Under the pieces are notes generated by a model. The model was not told where the DNA came from. It saw nothing but the letters and a program-made list of their open reading frames with translations, and did no database searches. This document shows, one piece after another, positions 21,597-33,520 of a stretch of 64,000 nt of DNA. The first letter of the stretch is position 1. The number at the start of each line of letters is the position of its first letter. Source of the DNA: Erodium maritimum (lineage: Eukaryota; Streptophyta; Magnoliopsida; Geraniales; Geraniaceae); NCBI GenBank assembly GCA_963921825.1, contig OY997594.1:40480557-40544556 (forward strand), given 5' to 3'. The position numbers and the translations under genes were made by a program.

Positions 21597-21649
21597 TTCT
21601 ACACTACTAATACTTGGTTAAATTTTAAGGTTAGGTGCTAAATATCCAA

Positions 21650-22754
21650 ATGTCAAGCTCAAGCAACACAACTCTTCCTTTCTTTTGTGGCATTTCACAA
21701 AACAAGCCTCCACTATTTGATGGGTCAAATTATTCCCATTGGAAGTATAGAATGGAGATACATCTTCAAAGCATTGATTATGATCTATGGGAAATTACTT
21801 CCGAATGGCCATTTATTCCAACCATGAAGAATGAAAATGGAGAAGAAGTAGAAAAGCCAATGAAAGAGTTCAACCTGGAAGACAAGAGGAAGATGTCTCA
21901 AAACAAGAAGGCTTTATCCATTCTTCTATGTTCATTAAATCAAAATGAGCATTCAAGAGTGGTTGGTTCCAAAACGGCTTATGAAGTTTGGAAGAAACTT
22001 AAAGTCACTCATGAAGGGACTTCTCAAGTCAAAGAGGCAAAGATAGACATGCTACTTGAAGAATATGATTCTTTCAAGATGCAATCCCGAGAGAGCATTC
22101 ATTCAATGAGTGAAAGATTCAACAACATTGTAAGTCGTCTTGCACTTCTTGATACTACTTTTACTAACAAACAAAAGGTGGACAAGATTCTTAGGAGTCT
22201 ACCAAAAGAGTGGCAACCAAAGGTGACGGCCATAAATGAAGTGAAAAATATCAAGCCGGTCGAATTTGAGAAACTCTTGGGAAATCTACTTACCCATGAG
22301 ATGGCTATGAAAAAGTTTGAAGAGCCTAAACCAAAGAATACTTTGGGGTTGATGGAAAAATCCAACGAGGACTCGAAAGATGATGATGAAGAAGATGAAG
22401 TTGCAATGTTCGTGAAAAGATATAGGAAGTACCAAAGAATGCGGAGAGTTCAAAAGAAGTATCCTCCTACAAAAAGCTCCAAAGATGGCAAAGAAAAAAG
22501 CTCAAGAGAAAACAACAACTATAAGTGCTACAAGTGTGGTAGCAAAGATCATTTCATTGCGGATTGTCCGATAAAGAAAGATGAAGAAAAGAAAGAAAAG
22601 AGGCGACAAGGAAAGAAGCCCATGAAAGCTATGAAAGCGGAAACTTGGGATGATTTCCTTTCCGGTTCGGAAGATGACAACTCCAATGATGAAGTGGAAG
22701 CTATAGCACTCATGGCAGTTGATGACAACATTGAGGTAAGTTCTTGTAACTCTC
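21650..22754 (+). CDS. gag: Copia-1 Gag (5' part), split by the copia-2 insertion
   Basis: The first ATG of the frame is at 21650 (MSSSSNTTLPFF...), 54 nt after the PBS. The N-terminus has the PPLFDGSNYSHWKYRME motif (DUF4219 type). A UBN2-type Gag domain (VWKKLKVTHEG...SMSERFNNIV) covers roughly residues 100-220. A CCHC zinc knuckle CYKCGSKDHFIADC starts at residue 293 (22526). A Lys-rich and then acidic tail follows. Gag coats the RNA and forms the virus-like particle. The frame is undamaged up to 22754, where copia-2 inserted. It continues in phase at 63888, and the apparent stop at 22757-22759 belongs to the insertion. Confidence 0.9.
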
Positions 22755-23133
22755 TGTAGGAATTTAAGATCAATTCTATGAACTTTGATACAGAATTGAA
22801 GACGAACGTTAAAACTCAGTTTAATTCAACCATATCAATCTATACTTCTATAATACGAACAAGAAGAATTAAATACGTATATGACATACCCGATTCCATG
22901 CTTTCCTTGCGCTCTTGAACCTTGAGTGTTTTTCTTCTTTCTCTCATTTCTCCTTTCTATTCTCTGTAATGGTTCAGAGAGTGGTTTCTCTAACTTGTTT
23001 AAGTAGGGAGAGAGAATGGAATTAAAACCCCTAATAACCAACTCATCTTTTGGGCTCAACCACCATAACATTAGGCTTCCTTAATTGAATGGTTATTTAG
23101 TACATGGGCCACTAATTCAGAAATTAATTAACA
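22755..23133 (-). repeat. 3' LTR of copia-2
   Basis: In element orientation it runs from TGTTAATTAATTTCTG to AAATTCCTACA. It pairs with 63504-63882. Confidence 0.93.
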
Positions 23134-23150
23134 ATCTCCCACTTGGCCCA
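23134..23150 (-). other. Polypurine tract of copia-2
   Basis: On the minus strand GGGCCAAGTGGGAGAT directly precedes the LTR start TGTTAATTAA. This is the usual copia form AAGTGGGAGAT. Confidence 0.88.
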
Positions 23151-23493
23151 TGATACGACTTGATGATTCAACATTAATCAACTCATACGTGCACATATTG
23201 ACTATGTAGAACCATTTAGTCATCTTTAATTGAATTAATTAATAGGGATCATGGTGGTTTCAAGTTATTTTATCAACGAGATCCCTCCCATGTATCACAC
23301 TATTAATATAATCCAAGTAAACAATAATTAAAGAACACCGTAATCCTTAAATTTTCACATACCAATCAATGTATACACCATGATGTGAAAATTAACGAAT
23401 AAGCAAAACACGACTTTAATTGAATTCACATAAATTTATGTCATGACTCTAAAATGAGCAATATATCAATCATTGTATATATATACATCACAA

Positions 23494-23868
23494 CTATGTT
23501 AACAAGGACTTATCTATGACACCCATTCTCTCTACATGGCCATTAAAAACCTTGGGTGGTAATCCTTTAGTCAACGGATCTGCTACCATCAATTATGTAC
23601 CGATGTGCTCGATCGACACCCTTTGATTTTGCACTTCTTCTTTCACTGCCAAGTACTTTATATCCATATGTTTTGCACCTTTAGAGTACTTATCATTTTT
23701 AGAGAAGAAGACAGTTGCGGAGTTATCACAATAAATTCTTAACGGCCTAGCATTGCTATCAACAATGCTATGGCGTGAGACAAAATTCCGCAACCACGAT
23801 GATTGGACTGTGGCCTCAAAACACGCCACAAATTCTGCCTCCATGGTGGAAGTAGCAATAATAGACTG
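23494..23868 (-). pseudogene. Copia-2 RNase H, C-terminal part
   Basis: The frame contains STMEAEFVACFEA, a conserved copia RNase H segment with catalytic acidic residues. It continues through IYCDNSATVFFSKN and KHMDIKYLAVKEEV to EHIGT, then a premature TAA (23593-23595). The conserved ADPLTKGLP end follows, with a final stop at 23494. The upstream half of the domain is at 33521-33620, on the far side of gypsy-C. Function: degrades the RNA strand during reverse transcription. Confidence 0.9.
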
Positions 23869-26800
23869 TGTCACGCCCCAATTTCAGTAAACCGAACTAG
23901 GGACGCGAACGTTTTAAAAACATAAAAACACTTGAAACCTGTTTTCATTAAACACTTTAAAATACCAGTTTAGTTCAACAAAATAATAATTACATCTTAA
24001 AACACGTCCCAACAAGTGGACAAAAACGAGGTACACGTCACTAGACTCAAAACACCCAGAAACCCGCTTCAAGCTCTTCAAGCTTTAGAAGCTCACCTAG
24101 TCCGTCCCACGAACAGTACCTGTAGGAAAAGCAGCTAGGGGTGAGCGTTCGCTCACCACCACGGATAACAGACTGACTACGGCATAATTAGCAGACAAAA
24201 CAAGTAACACCAACAACAACTCAACACCGGGGAACACCATCCCCAACCCAAGTACTCTGACTGAACATACACCCACTGTTGTCTTCCCTGACCAACTCGA
24301 CACCCTGACACGTAAAGTAGACCCGACACAACCATTGACGACCTCTTCCAAGGACTCAAAAGAAAGTTACGCAACACTAAACAACAACACAAGGGATCAC
24401 ACCCCAAACAAGATCACGAAGGATCGCACACCAAACAAGATCACAAAGGATCGCAAACCAGCTGCCAAGAACGCCCTCCCGGGACTCTAACCCGGTCAGG
24501 CCAACCCAAGAATGCTGCAACTTACCGGGACTCTAACCCGTAAGCCAGCCAGAAAAAATGCTTGCACTTACCGGGAGTCTAACCCGTAAGCCAGCCAAAG
24601 TATGCGTGCAACTTACCGGGACTCTAACCCGTAAGCCAGCCAAAGTATCCTCACAAACCCAAACCACACACACGCGGCCAGGACCCCTTTATTGGTGGGC
24701 GGGCCCCTACCCCGTCTGAACATGCAGACGCGTGTGCTCTTGGACCCACGTTTCAGGAAGCGGGCCCCCAACCTCCGGTAACCACAATCACAATCACAAT
24801 CACAAACACAATCACAACCAAAAATCAACAACCAGTAACAACACAGGTTCAACACTCATAGGCACTCATGGCCACCAAGACACCAATAGTAAAACTCGGA
24901 CTCAACAGCCCCACAGGCACTCACGGCCTCCCAAGACACACCGACAGTAAGACACGGACTCAACAGCCCCACAGGCACTCACGGCCTCCCAAGACACACC
25001 AACAGTAAGACACGGACTCAACGGCCCCACAGGCACTCACGGCCTCCCAAGACACACCATAAAACACGCTTGCAACTTACCGAGACTCTAACTCGTAAGC
25101 CAGCTAAAGAAAGCTTGCAACCCCCTCGAGACTCTAACTCGGTCAGGCCAGCCAAATACACCAACCTTAGTACACGACTCTCAAGACCAACTAAAACACC
25201 AACGGTACAGACACAGGTTCAACAACCCCACGGGCACTCATGGCCACCCAAAACTCAACAATAAAACACGCTTGCAACTTACCGAGACTCTAACTCGTAA
25301 GCCAGCAAAACACCAATAGTAAAGTACGGGCTCTCATGGCCACCCAAACACGAATAATAACACGGGCTCTCATGGCCACCCAAGACTCAACAGTAATAAT
25401 GCACGGGCTCTCAAGGCCACCCAAGACGCCAAAATAAACAATCAACCTCCGGCTTAACCCAAGCCTCCAACAGTCCTACTATCAACAGTTTCACAATCAA
25501 CCTCCGGGCATGGTCATATGCCTCCAGTAAAACAATTATCGCTAAGTTCTCTACTCCTACGACACTACTAAGTGTCACATGCCTTTCCAATAATTACTAA
25601 GTTCCCGTAACATGCTTTTCTAATAAACGCTACAATCCCGTATCATGCTTTTCTAATCTTTAAATAAAACTACTCAACCCACGACACCCCGGTGTCACAT
25701 GCAATTCTACTGTTAACTTTCCCCAGTCAGGGCCGAGATCCGGCTACTTTTCCCTACCTCGTGCGTGTTCTCCCAAAAGCCAAACCACGAGCTCCGGTGA
25801 TGATATCAGTCAGTCACCGAGCTTTCCCTTGCCTCGGTCCGTGGCACGATCTAAAAGAACACAATTTAAAGGCACTTTTAAACTAGTACGAATAAACCGA
25901 AAACCATTAAACTCGATGCCCAAACTTAACCCCGACAATGTCGATCACTCCCAAACTTCCCAATTACTCGACATTGTCGATAAAGGACCCGCAAAGGCCC
26001 GATTCGCTCGACATGGCGAATCTGCCCGGGTTTTGTTAATTGCCTTCCGGGGCTCCAAAAGCCCCCGTTTCAGTTTCTACGGTCATAGAATATTTCAAGG
26101 AACGCAATGTACTTGCCCGAATCAAATTCCGACTCCCGAGTCAATTAAATGACGTTTAAAGTTTCTAAACCCGATAAATTACAACTTCTCCAATTTAATT
26201 CCAATTTTCGATTCGGTTAAGGATAAATGGTCCGGGGAACGTTTTAAACCACCCGAAACACAAAACCCGATCATGTGGGCCCCACCAACCCACTTGGCCG
26301 AGAGCTCCTAGGGCTCAGGGGGGGTTCGGCCACCATGGTGGTGGCTGGTACCACCTCCGTCCAGCCACCCCATGGCCGGCCGGCCACCACCCACGGTGGC
26401 CGGAGCTCATCCCGAGCCTCCGGTCACCGGAAAACGTGCAATTAAACCTCCAACACCTCTAAAACGTCTCCAACAATTACCCCAACACCAAAACCACCTC
26501 AAACTAATAGTTTCACCCAAACCCTAACATTTGAAAACTATCAAAAAGACGATCGGTTCGGTGCTTACCCAAGAGGAGAACGAGGGGAAGACAATTGCTC
26601 CTTGCTTTGAATCGATCCAAGGGTTGAAAATCCCACAAAACCCTAGCTTCTTCACCTTCTCTCTTCTTCTCCTTCTCCTTCTCTCTCTAACTCTCTTCTT
26701 CTTTCTTTAAAACAACTAACTCCTTTTTTTGTATTTTTCCTTTCTTTTTTTGATAAATGTGGCCGGCCACACCTAGCCCCCACCACATGTTTTCCCCCCA

Positions 26801-27254
26801 AAACTAACACCACCACAAAGTGGACAAGTGTCAAGGTGGGTCCCACACCTTTTGGAAAATATCTACCTGATAATTTCCAATCAGATTCGCGAAAAACGAA
26901 CGTTTCGGGCCCCGAACGGGCACTTTTCCCAAGAAATTAGAAACTTGGCGGGCTACAAGGAAACGGCTCAACTAAGACCGCTGCGACGACGGCTAAGCTT
27001 TTTGGATCCAAAACGGTCCTCGAATGCCAAAACGTCGCTTGGTTGACTTTTCCAACGAAAAGGCAACATTTCCCAAATTGATCAGGAAGTTGCCCTGAGT
27101 CCCCTGGAACTCATTTTGGTCGATAACGGGGTCAACTTAAGTCCGGTATGACACTCGGGGTCATTTTAGGTTCACTTAAGTGTCCGTCTTAAAAATTTTA
27201 AATTTTCCTGTTTTTCGCAGGTTTGACTGGCGTTGACCGAGAGTGGTTATTACA
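23869..27254 (-). repeat. 3' LTR of gypsy-C
   Basis: Element orientation runs from TGTAATAACC to GGGGCGTGACA. It includes the conserved hairpin/acceptor module, GGTTAGAGTCC units (24475-24640 and 25080-25310), GGCCTCCCAAGAC-type minisatellite units (24840-25060) and an upstream purine-rich leader ending in a CTCTTGG/GTAAGC donor-like site near 26560-26575. Confidence 0.93.
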
Positions 27255-27268
27255 ATCTACCCTCCTTA
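27255..27268 (-). other. Polypurine tract of gypsy-C
   Basis: On the minus strand TAAGGAGGGTAGAT is adjacent to the 3' LTR. It differs at one base from the A-family tract TAAGGGGGTAGAT. Confidence 0.88.
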
Positions 27269-27301
27269 AAGGAATTTCGTCCGCGAAATTTAGAACAACG
27301 C

Positions 27302-28711
27302 TCATATAAGGTACAATAAACACGTACCCTGATAGGTCTCGTGGTAGGTAGGGGATCCTGGGGCCCGGGAATCGGTAACCGCGTACATTCTCCCCGTTGG
27401 CGTCTGCTGCCTCTGGCTCGGCGCACTAACTGCTGAATATCCATAGCTCCACTGCTGTCTCGGAGCTGTCCCGCTCGTCGAAGGCTGCGAAAACCTCGAC
27501 TGTTGGCTCTGACGAGGGCGTGACTGCTGTGATTGTCGCACTGTCGTTGCTCCCAACGGCTCATAGCACTGGCCGATAGCGTGCCCAACGCGGCCGCACC
27601 GGTGACACCTGGTCTCGTCGGCCCTCGGCCCCGTGTTCATCGGACACTCTCGCTGCATGTGGTCTGGCTCCCCGCATCTAAAGCATCCCAGCTGTCTCCT
27701 TGAAGCGACTGGCCCCACTGACGCCACCGACCCCTACTGTCTAGATCCATCCTGATAAGCCTGTGGTCGGAAGGATCCCGTGGTCCTCTGCCTCTGCGGG
27801 TCTCGTGACTCGGACGGCCCTCCAAAGCTGGTCGGTCGCTGTCGGACCTCACGGACCCTGTCCGCATCCCGGATACCCTGCTCCACCGTCGCTGCGGTGT
27901 CCACAAGGTCTGTATACTTCCGCAATCTCAAGGCGAGAACCTAGTGCCGGATCCCCATCCTCAGTCCTCCCTGGAATCGCAGGTAACGGTTCGTCTCGGT
28001 CATCACCATCTCTGGCGTGAATCTGGCCTCGTATTCCGCCACTGTCAATCCTCCTTGCTCCAGATCTAGGAACTGCCGATGTCGCTCCAGCCGAGCCGAC
28101 TCGAGAAAGTACTGCGCCATAAACACATCCTGGAAGATGATGTAGTCGTATCCAACCATGTCCTTCACCCGCCCCCACCAGTGGTAGGCGTTGTCCCTCA
28201 GCTGGTGAGCTGCGAAGGACACTCTACGGCGACCGTCTTCGATACCTGATGTATCCAGGTCCCGCGTGACCTGCTCTATCCACCTCTCGGCTAGGTCGGG
28301 GTTCGGCTCCCCGACAAATGTAGGTATCCCGAGCTTCAGGAAGTCTAGTAGTGCTCGGGACGTGTGATCCTCTGTCTGACCGGGCCTCACTGGGACCGCG
28401 GCTGCCTCCGGGGCTGGCGAAGCCGACTCTCGACTGGCGATGATCGCCACTAAACTCTGGATTGTCCTGATTAGCTCATCCAGGGCAGTCATAATGGGTG
28501 GGTCTGCGACCGGCGGGACGCTGGGCGTGCCCGTAGAAGGTCCCGCATCGCTTCTCCTGTCCTCGCCTACAGGAGTACCCTGCGCCTCGGCGTACTCGGC
28601 GGGCTCAATGGTGGGCACCCGTCCTGGTGTCCCCGCTGACCGTCCCCGCCTGCCTCGCGAGGGCGCTCGTCCCCGTGCCACTGCTGCTCTTCCTCATCTG
28701 CCACGAGCCAT
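27302..28711 (-). pseudogene. gag: Gypsy-C Gag with two zinc knuckles, three nonsense codons
   Basis: The start chosen is the ATG at 28711 (MARGR...), which is in frame with the long frame below it. The N-terminus is Arg/Gly/Ser-rich. A retrotransposon Gag domain follows (LDFLKLGIPTFVGE, AERWIEQV, AYHWWGRV, FMAQYFLESARLERHRQFLDL). Two CCHC knuckles lie downstream, CFRCGEPDHMQREC (27685 downward) and CHRCGRVGHAIGQC (about 27606 downward). The single frame is interrupted by TGA at 28694-28696 and by TAG at 27941-27943 and 27734-27736. It ends 48 bp before the 3' LTR with no protease after it. Gag would package RNA into particles. As read here it is not translatable in full. Confidence 0.88.
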
Positions 28712-28976
28712 CAGCAGGTATCCTCTGCACGGATACACGCAAACGTTCAGTTTGCGAACTCAAAAGAAGACACAAGCTCGAACACACTAACGTTCACACG
28801 GTCTACGTCTACCCCAACACACTTGTTACTAAACGTCACACCGCTCACGCTAATCATAATAACGCGTAGGCGAAGCCTCAATTTTTAACCACACAAACGT
28901 ACACCAAGCCCTCATCCAGTCCTTTATGCATTTACTTATAACTTTCCGCAACCAAGACAATGTTCGCTACTCGTCC

Positions 28977-29070
28977 CTTGCGGGAAAAGTAGTAAAGGGG
29001 ATGAGCGTTATGCTCACCTCCCCGAACACCTGCTCGATTATGGCATACTAGTAACGCACCAAAGACTTAC
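28977..29070 (-). other. 94-bp GT-AG intron in the gypsy-C leader
   Basis: On the minus strand it starts GTAAGTCTTTGG (29070) and ends TTTTCCCGCAAG (28977), followed by GGACGAGTAGCG. It aligns with the intron at 8205-8297 of A1, including TACTAGTATGCCATAATCGA and the GTGAGC..GCTCA hairpin. The acceptor has shifted by about one base relative to A1. It lies in the untranslated leader, about 265 bp upstream of the Gag start. Confidence 0.75.
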
Positions 29071-29429
29071 CACTCTAGTCAGGGCAAAACACCAACACAA
29101 AACTGAAGCCAAACACCCCATCGTCCATGCTAACAACACCTCAAGTACTCGCTCGAGTAAGATAAACCTCGACACGGGAAACACGTCCTCAATCCAGTAA
29201 AACACCACTGCTCGCGCTATTAAAGCCTTAAGTATACTAACACGTAAGCGAAAAACTCAACAACAACCTAACCGTACGGCAGGCCTACGGTCCCTACAAC
29301 CCACAACTGCGAACACAAACTCATACAACCAACGCTCAATCACACGAACATGAACCGAGTCACACAACCACAAACCTCAAACCACAACGAAACCAACCCT
29401 TTTTTCCTTTTTCTCTTTTTTTTTAAACC

Positions 29430-29640
29430 CGGCTGGACCGGTCCGGTAGGTGGGCCGAACCATATGGGCCACCGGGCCGGCATGTCAACCGTGCCGGGCT
29501 GGCTGCCGGGCCGGGACGCCACCCGTGCCGGGCTGGCTGCCGGGCCGGGACGCCACCCATGCCATATTGGCTGCCGGGTCGGCATGCCAGTCGGTCAATG
29601 CTGGCTGCCGGATCGGACCAGTGTGCCCATCCTGGTCTCG
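29430..29640 (-). repeat. 34-bp GC-rich minisatellite in the gypsy-C leader
   Basis: Repeated GGCTGGCTGCCGGGCCGGGA-type units, about 34 bp apart, become more diverged toward 29640. An array of equal period sits at the equivalent place in A3 (56283-56418). Confidence 0.75.
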
Positions 29641-29864
29641 TACCAGGTCGGCCCGTGGTCCGTCCCGTAGCCGCGACCTTTTCGCCCCTAACTGCCCGTC
29701 ATGGCTACCGTAGGGCACTCGTATTCTACCAGTCTCTTGGCGACCCGCACACTTGTGCGTCGTAGACGATTAACCACCAAAACGACCAAACCCGTACCAC
29801 AAAAACCGACTAAACCACGAACAAGCCAAACCGGCCAAACACCCATAACAACAACAACGACGAC

Positions 29865-29990
29865 ACCCGCCCACCGGGCCAACCAAAGTCAAACAGCGCC
29901 CACCGGGCCAACAAAAACTCCACAACACGCCCACCGGGCCAACCAACACCGAACCACGCCCACCGGGCCAATCAAAGTCAATCACAAACG
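29865..29990 (-). repeat. TTGGCCCGGTGGGCG repeats in the gypsy-C leader
   Basis: There are four spaced copies of CGCCCACCGGGCCAA on the plus strand, 30-36 bp apart. A2 carries the same motif at 39400-39565 and A1 near 7200-7280. Confidence 0.8.
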
Positions 29991-30374
29991 CCCACGGCGT
30001 CAAACAACATCAAAACAATCAAATTTTTAAAGCTTTCTCCACTTCATTTTTAAAACCTCATACTTGACATCACGTAGTTACAACCCGGTCCAGGCGTCCC
30101 CGAACTACGTTGTACCGACTTGACATCAGCACCGTCACGTTCGACTACAGGAGCGCTCCTGAGTCGACCCGCGACAAATTAAAAATATTTCACGCAGCAA
30201 CAACAATCAGCAAGCTAGCAAGAAAACACTGCACGTACACGCCAACACAAGCAGGACTCACAACACCACGGGTCTATACCCGGTTCCCGACCTGCGTACC
30301 CAACGTACGACGGGACTCTACCGACTCGACTCTCCCCACCTAATTGACGTACAGTCCGAGGTGTGAAACCTCGA

Positions 30375-30387
30375 GCTCTAATACCAA
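30375..30387 (-). other. Primer binding site of gypsy-C
   Basis: On the minus strand TTGGTATTAGAGC lies 2 nt inside the 5' LTR end. It has one C-to-T difference from the A-family site. Confidence 0.88.
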
Positions 30388-30389
30388 GC

Positions 30390-33300
30390 TGTCACGCCCC
30401 AATTTCAGTAAACCGAACTAGGGACGCGAACGTTTTAAAAACATAAAAACACTTGAAACCTGTTTTCATTAAACACTTTAAAATACCAATTTAGTTCAAC
30501 AAAATAATAATTACAACTTAAAACACGTCCCAACAAGTGGAAAAAAACGAGGTACACGTCACTAGACTCAAAACACCCAGAAACCCGCTTCAAGCTCTTC
30601 AAGCTTTAGAAGCTCACCTAGTCCGTCCCACGAACAGTACCTGTAGGAAAAGCAGCTAGGGGTGAGCGTTCGCTCACCACCACGGATAACAGACTGACTA
30701 CGGCATAATTAGCAGACAAAACAAGTAACACCAACAACAACTCAACACCGGGGAACACCATCCCCAACCCAAGTACTCTGACTGAACATACACCCACTGT
30801 TGTCTTCCCTGACCAACTCGACACCCTGACACGTAAAGTAGACCCGACACAACCATTGACGACCTCTTCCAAGGACTCAAAAGAAAGTTACGCAACACTA
30901 AACAGCAACACAAGGGATCACACCCCAAACAAGATCACGAAGGATCGCACACCAAACAAGATCACAAAGGATCGCAAACCAGCTGCCAAGAACGCCCTCC
31001 CGGGACTCTAACCCGGTCAGGCCAACCCAAGAATGCTGCAACTTACCGGGACTCTAACCCGTAAGCCAGCCAGAAAAAATGCTTGCACTTACCGGGACTC
31101 TAACCCGTAAGCCAGCCAAAGTATGCGTGCAACTTACCGGGACTCTAACCCGTAAGCCAGCCAAAGTATCCTCACAAACCCAAACCCCACACACGCGGCC
31201 AGGACCCCTTTATTGGCGGGCGGGCCCCTACCCCGTCTGAACATGCAGACGCGTGTGCTCTTGGACCCACGTTTCAGGAAGCGGGCCCCCAACCTCCGGT
31301 AACCACAATCACAATCACAATCACAAACACAATCACAACCAAAAATCAACAACCAGTAACAACACAGGTTCAACACTCATAGGCACTCATGGCCACCAAG
31401 ACACCAATAGTAAAACTCGGACTCAACAGCCCCACAGGCACTCACGGCCTCCCAAGACACACCGACAGTAAGACACGGACTCAACAGCCCCACAGGCACT
31501 CACGGCCTCCCAAGACACACCAACAGTAAGACACGGACTCAACGGCCCCACAGGCACTCACGGCCTCCCAAGACACACCATAAAACACGCTTGCAACTTA
31601 CCGAGACTCTAACTCGTAAGCCAGCTAAAGAAAGCTTGCAACCCCCTCGAGACTCTAACTCGGTCAGGCCAGCCAAATACACCAACCTTAGTACACGACT
31701 CTCAAGACCACCCAAAACACCAAAGGTACAGACACAGGTTCAACAACCCCACGGGCACTCATGGCCACCCAAAACTCAACAATAAAACACGCTTGCAACT
31801 TACCGATAAGTTCTCTACTCCTACGACACTACTAAGTGTCACATGCCTTTCCAATAATTACTAAGTTCCCGTAACATGCTTTTCTAATAAACGCTACAAT
31901 CCCGTATCATGCTTTTCTAATCTTTAAATAAAACTACTCAACCCACGACACCCCGGTGTCACATGCAATTCTACTGTTAACTTTCCCCAGTCAGGGCCGA
32001 GATCCGGCTACTTTTCCCTACCTCGTGCGTGTTCTCCCAAAAGCCAAACCACGAGCTCCGGTGATGATATCAGTCAGTCACCGAGCTTTCCCTTGCCTCG
32101 GTCCGTGGCACGATCTAAAAGAACACAATTTAAAGGCACTTTTAAACTAGTACGAATAAACCGAAAACCATTAAACTCGATGCCCAAACTTAACCCCGAC
32201 AATGTCGATCACTCCCAAACTTCCCAATTACTCGACATTGTCGATAAAGGACCCGCAAAGGCCCGATTCGCTCGACATGGCGAATCTGCCCGGGTTTTGT
32301 TAATTGCCTTCCGGGGCTCCAAAAGCCCCCGTTTAAGTTTCTACGGTCATAGAATATTTCAAGGAACGCAATGTACTTGCCCGAATCAAATTCCGACTCC
32401 CGAGTCAATTAAATGACGTTTAAAGTTTCTAAACCCGATAAATTACAACTTCTCCAATTTAATTCCAATTTTCGATTCGGTTAAGGATAAATGGTCTGGG
32501 GAACGTTTTAAACCACCCGAAACACAAAACCCGATCATGTGGGCCCCACCAACCCACTTGGCCGAGAGCTCCTAGGGCTCAGGGGGGGTTCGGCCACCAT
32601 GGTGGTGGCTGGTACCACCTCCGTCCAGCCACCCCATGGCCGGCCGGCCACCACCCACGGTGGCCGGAGCTCATCCCGAGCCTCCGGTCACCGGAAAACG
32701 TGCAATTAAACCTCCAACACCTCTAAAACGTCTCCAACAATTACCCCAACACCAAAACCACCTCAAACTAATAGTTTCACCCAAACCCTAACATTTGAAA
32801 ACTATCAAAAAGACGATCGGTTCGGTGCTTACCCAAGAGGAGAACGAGGGGAAGACAATTGCTCCTTGCTTTGAATCGATCCAAGGGTTGAAAATCCCAC
32901 AAAACCCTAGCTTCTTCACCTTCTCTCTTCTTCTCCTTCTCCTTCTCTCTCTAACTCTCTTCTTCTTTCTTTAAAACAACTAACTCCTTTTTTTGTATTT
33001 TTCCTTTCTTTTTTTGATAAATGTGGCCGGCCACACCTAGCCCCCACCACATGTTTTCCCCCCAAAACTAACACCACCACAAAGTGGACAAGTGTCAAGG
33101 TGGGTCCCACACCTTTTGGAAAATATCTACCTGATAATTTCCAATCAGATTCGCGAAAAACGAACGTTTCGGGCCCCGAACGGGCACTTTTCCCAAGAAA
33201 TTAGAAACTTGGCGGGCTACAAAGAAACGGCTCAACTAAGACCGCTGCGATGACGGATAAGCTTTTTGGATCCCAAACGATCCTCGAATGGACCAAAACG

Positions 33301-33520
33301 TCGCTCGGTTGACTTTTCCAGCGAAAAGTCAACATTTCCCAAATTGATCAGGAAGTTGCCCTGAGTCCCCTGGAACTCATTTTGGTCGATAACGGGGTCA
33401 ACTTAAGTCCGGTATGACACTCGGGGTCATTTTAGGTTCACTTAAGTGTCCGTCTTAAAAATTTTAAATTTTCCTGTTTTTCGCAGGTTTGACTGGCGTT
33501 GACCGGGAGTTGTTATTACA
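30390..33520 (-). repeat. 5' LTR of gypsy-C
   Basis: It is nearly identical to 23869-27254, with a single 257-bp deletion. The sequence runs from CAACTTACCGA directly to TAAGTTCTC, omitting the equivalent of about 25286-25542. Because the partner LTR lacks this deletion, it arose after insertion. Confidence 0.93.

Larger units (their letters stand above)
23869..33520 (-). mobile_element. Gypsy-C: complete LTR element carrying gag only
   Basis: It has two LTRs (23869-27254 and 30390-33520) and a perfect duplication GACTG (23864-23868 and 33521-33525). On the minus strand the order is LTR, PBS, leader with intron and minisatellites, gag, PPT, LTR. The 3.1-kb interior has no protease, RT, RNase H or integrase, so it is a pol-less non-autonomous element. 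The LTRs are nearly identical apart from one 257-bp deletion, so the insertion is recent. It cuts copia-2 within RNase H. Confidence 0.95.

Noticed and set aside
27763..28869. Plus-strand frames over gypsy-C gag
   Set aside because: They are shadows of the minus-strand gag, which has the Gag domain and zinc knuckles.
29350..30030. Plus-strand frames rich in Gly/Ala/Pro/Thr
   Set aside because: They read through leader minisatellites on the strand opposite to the element.
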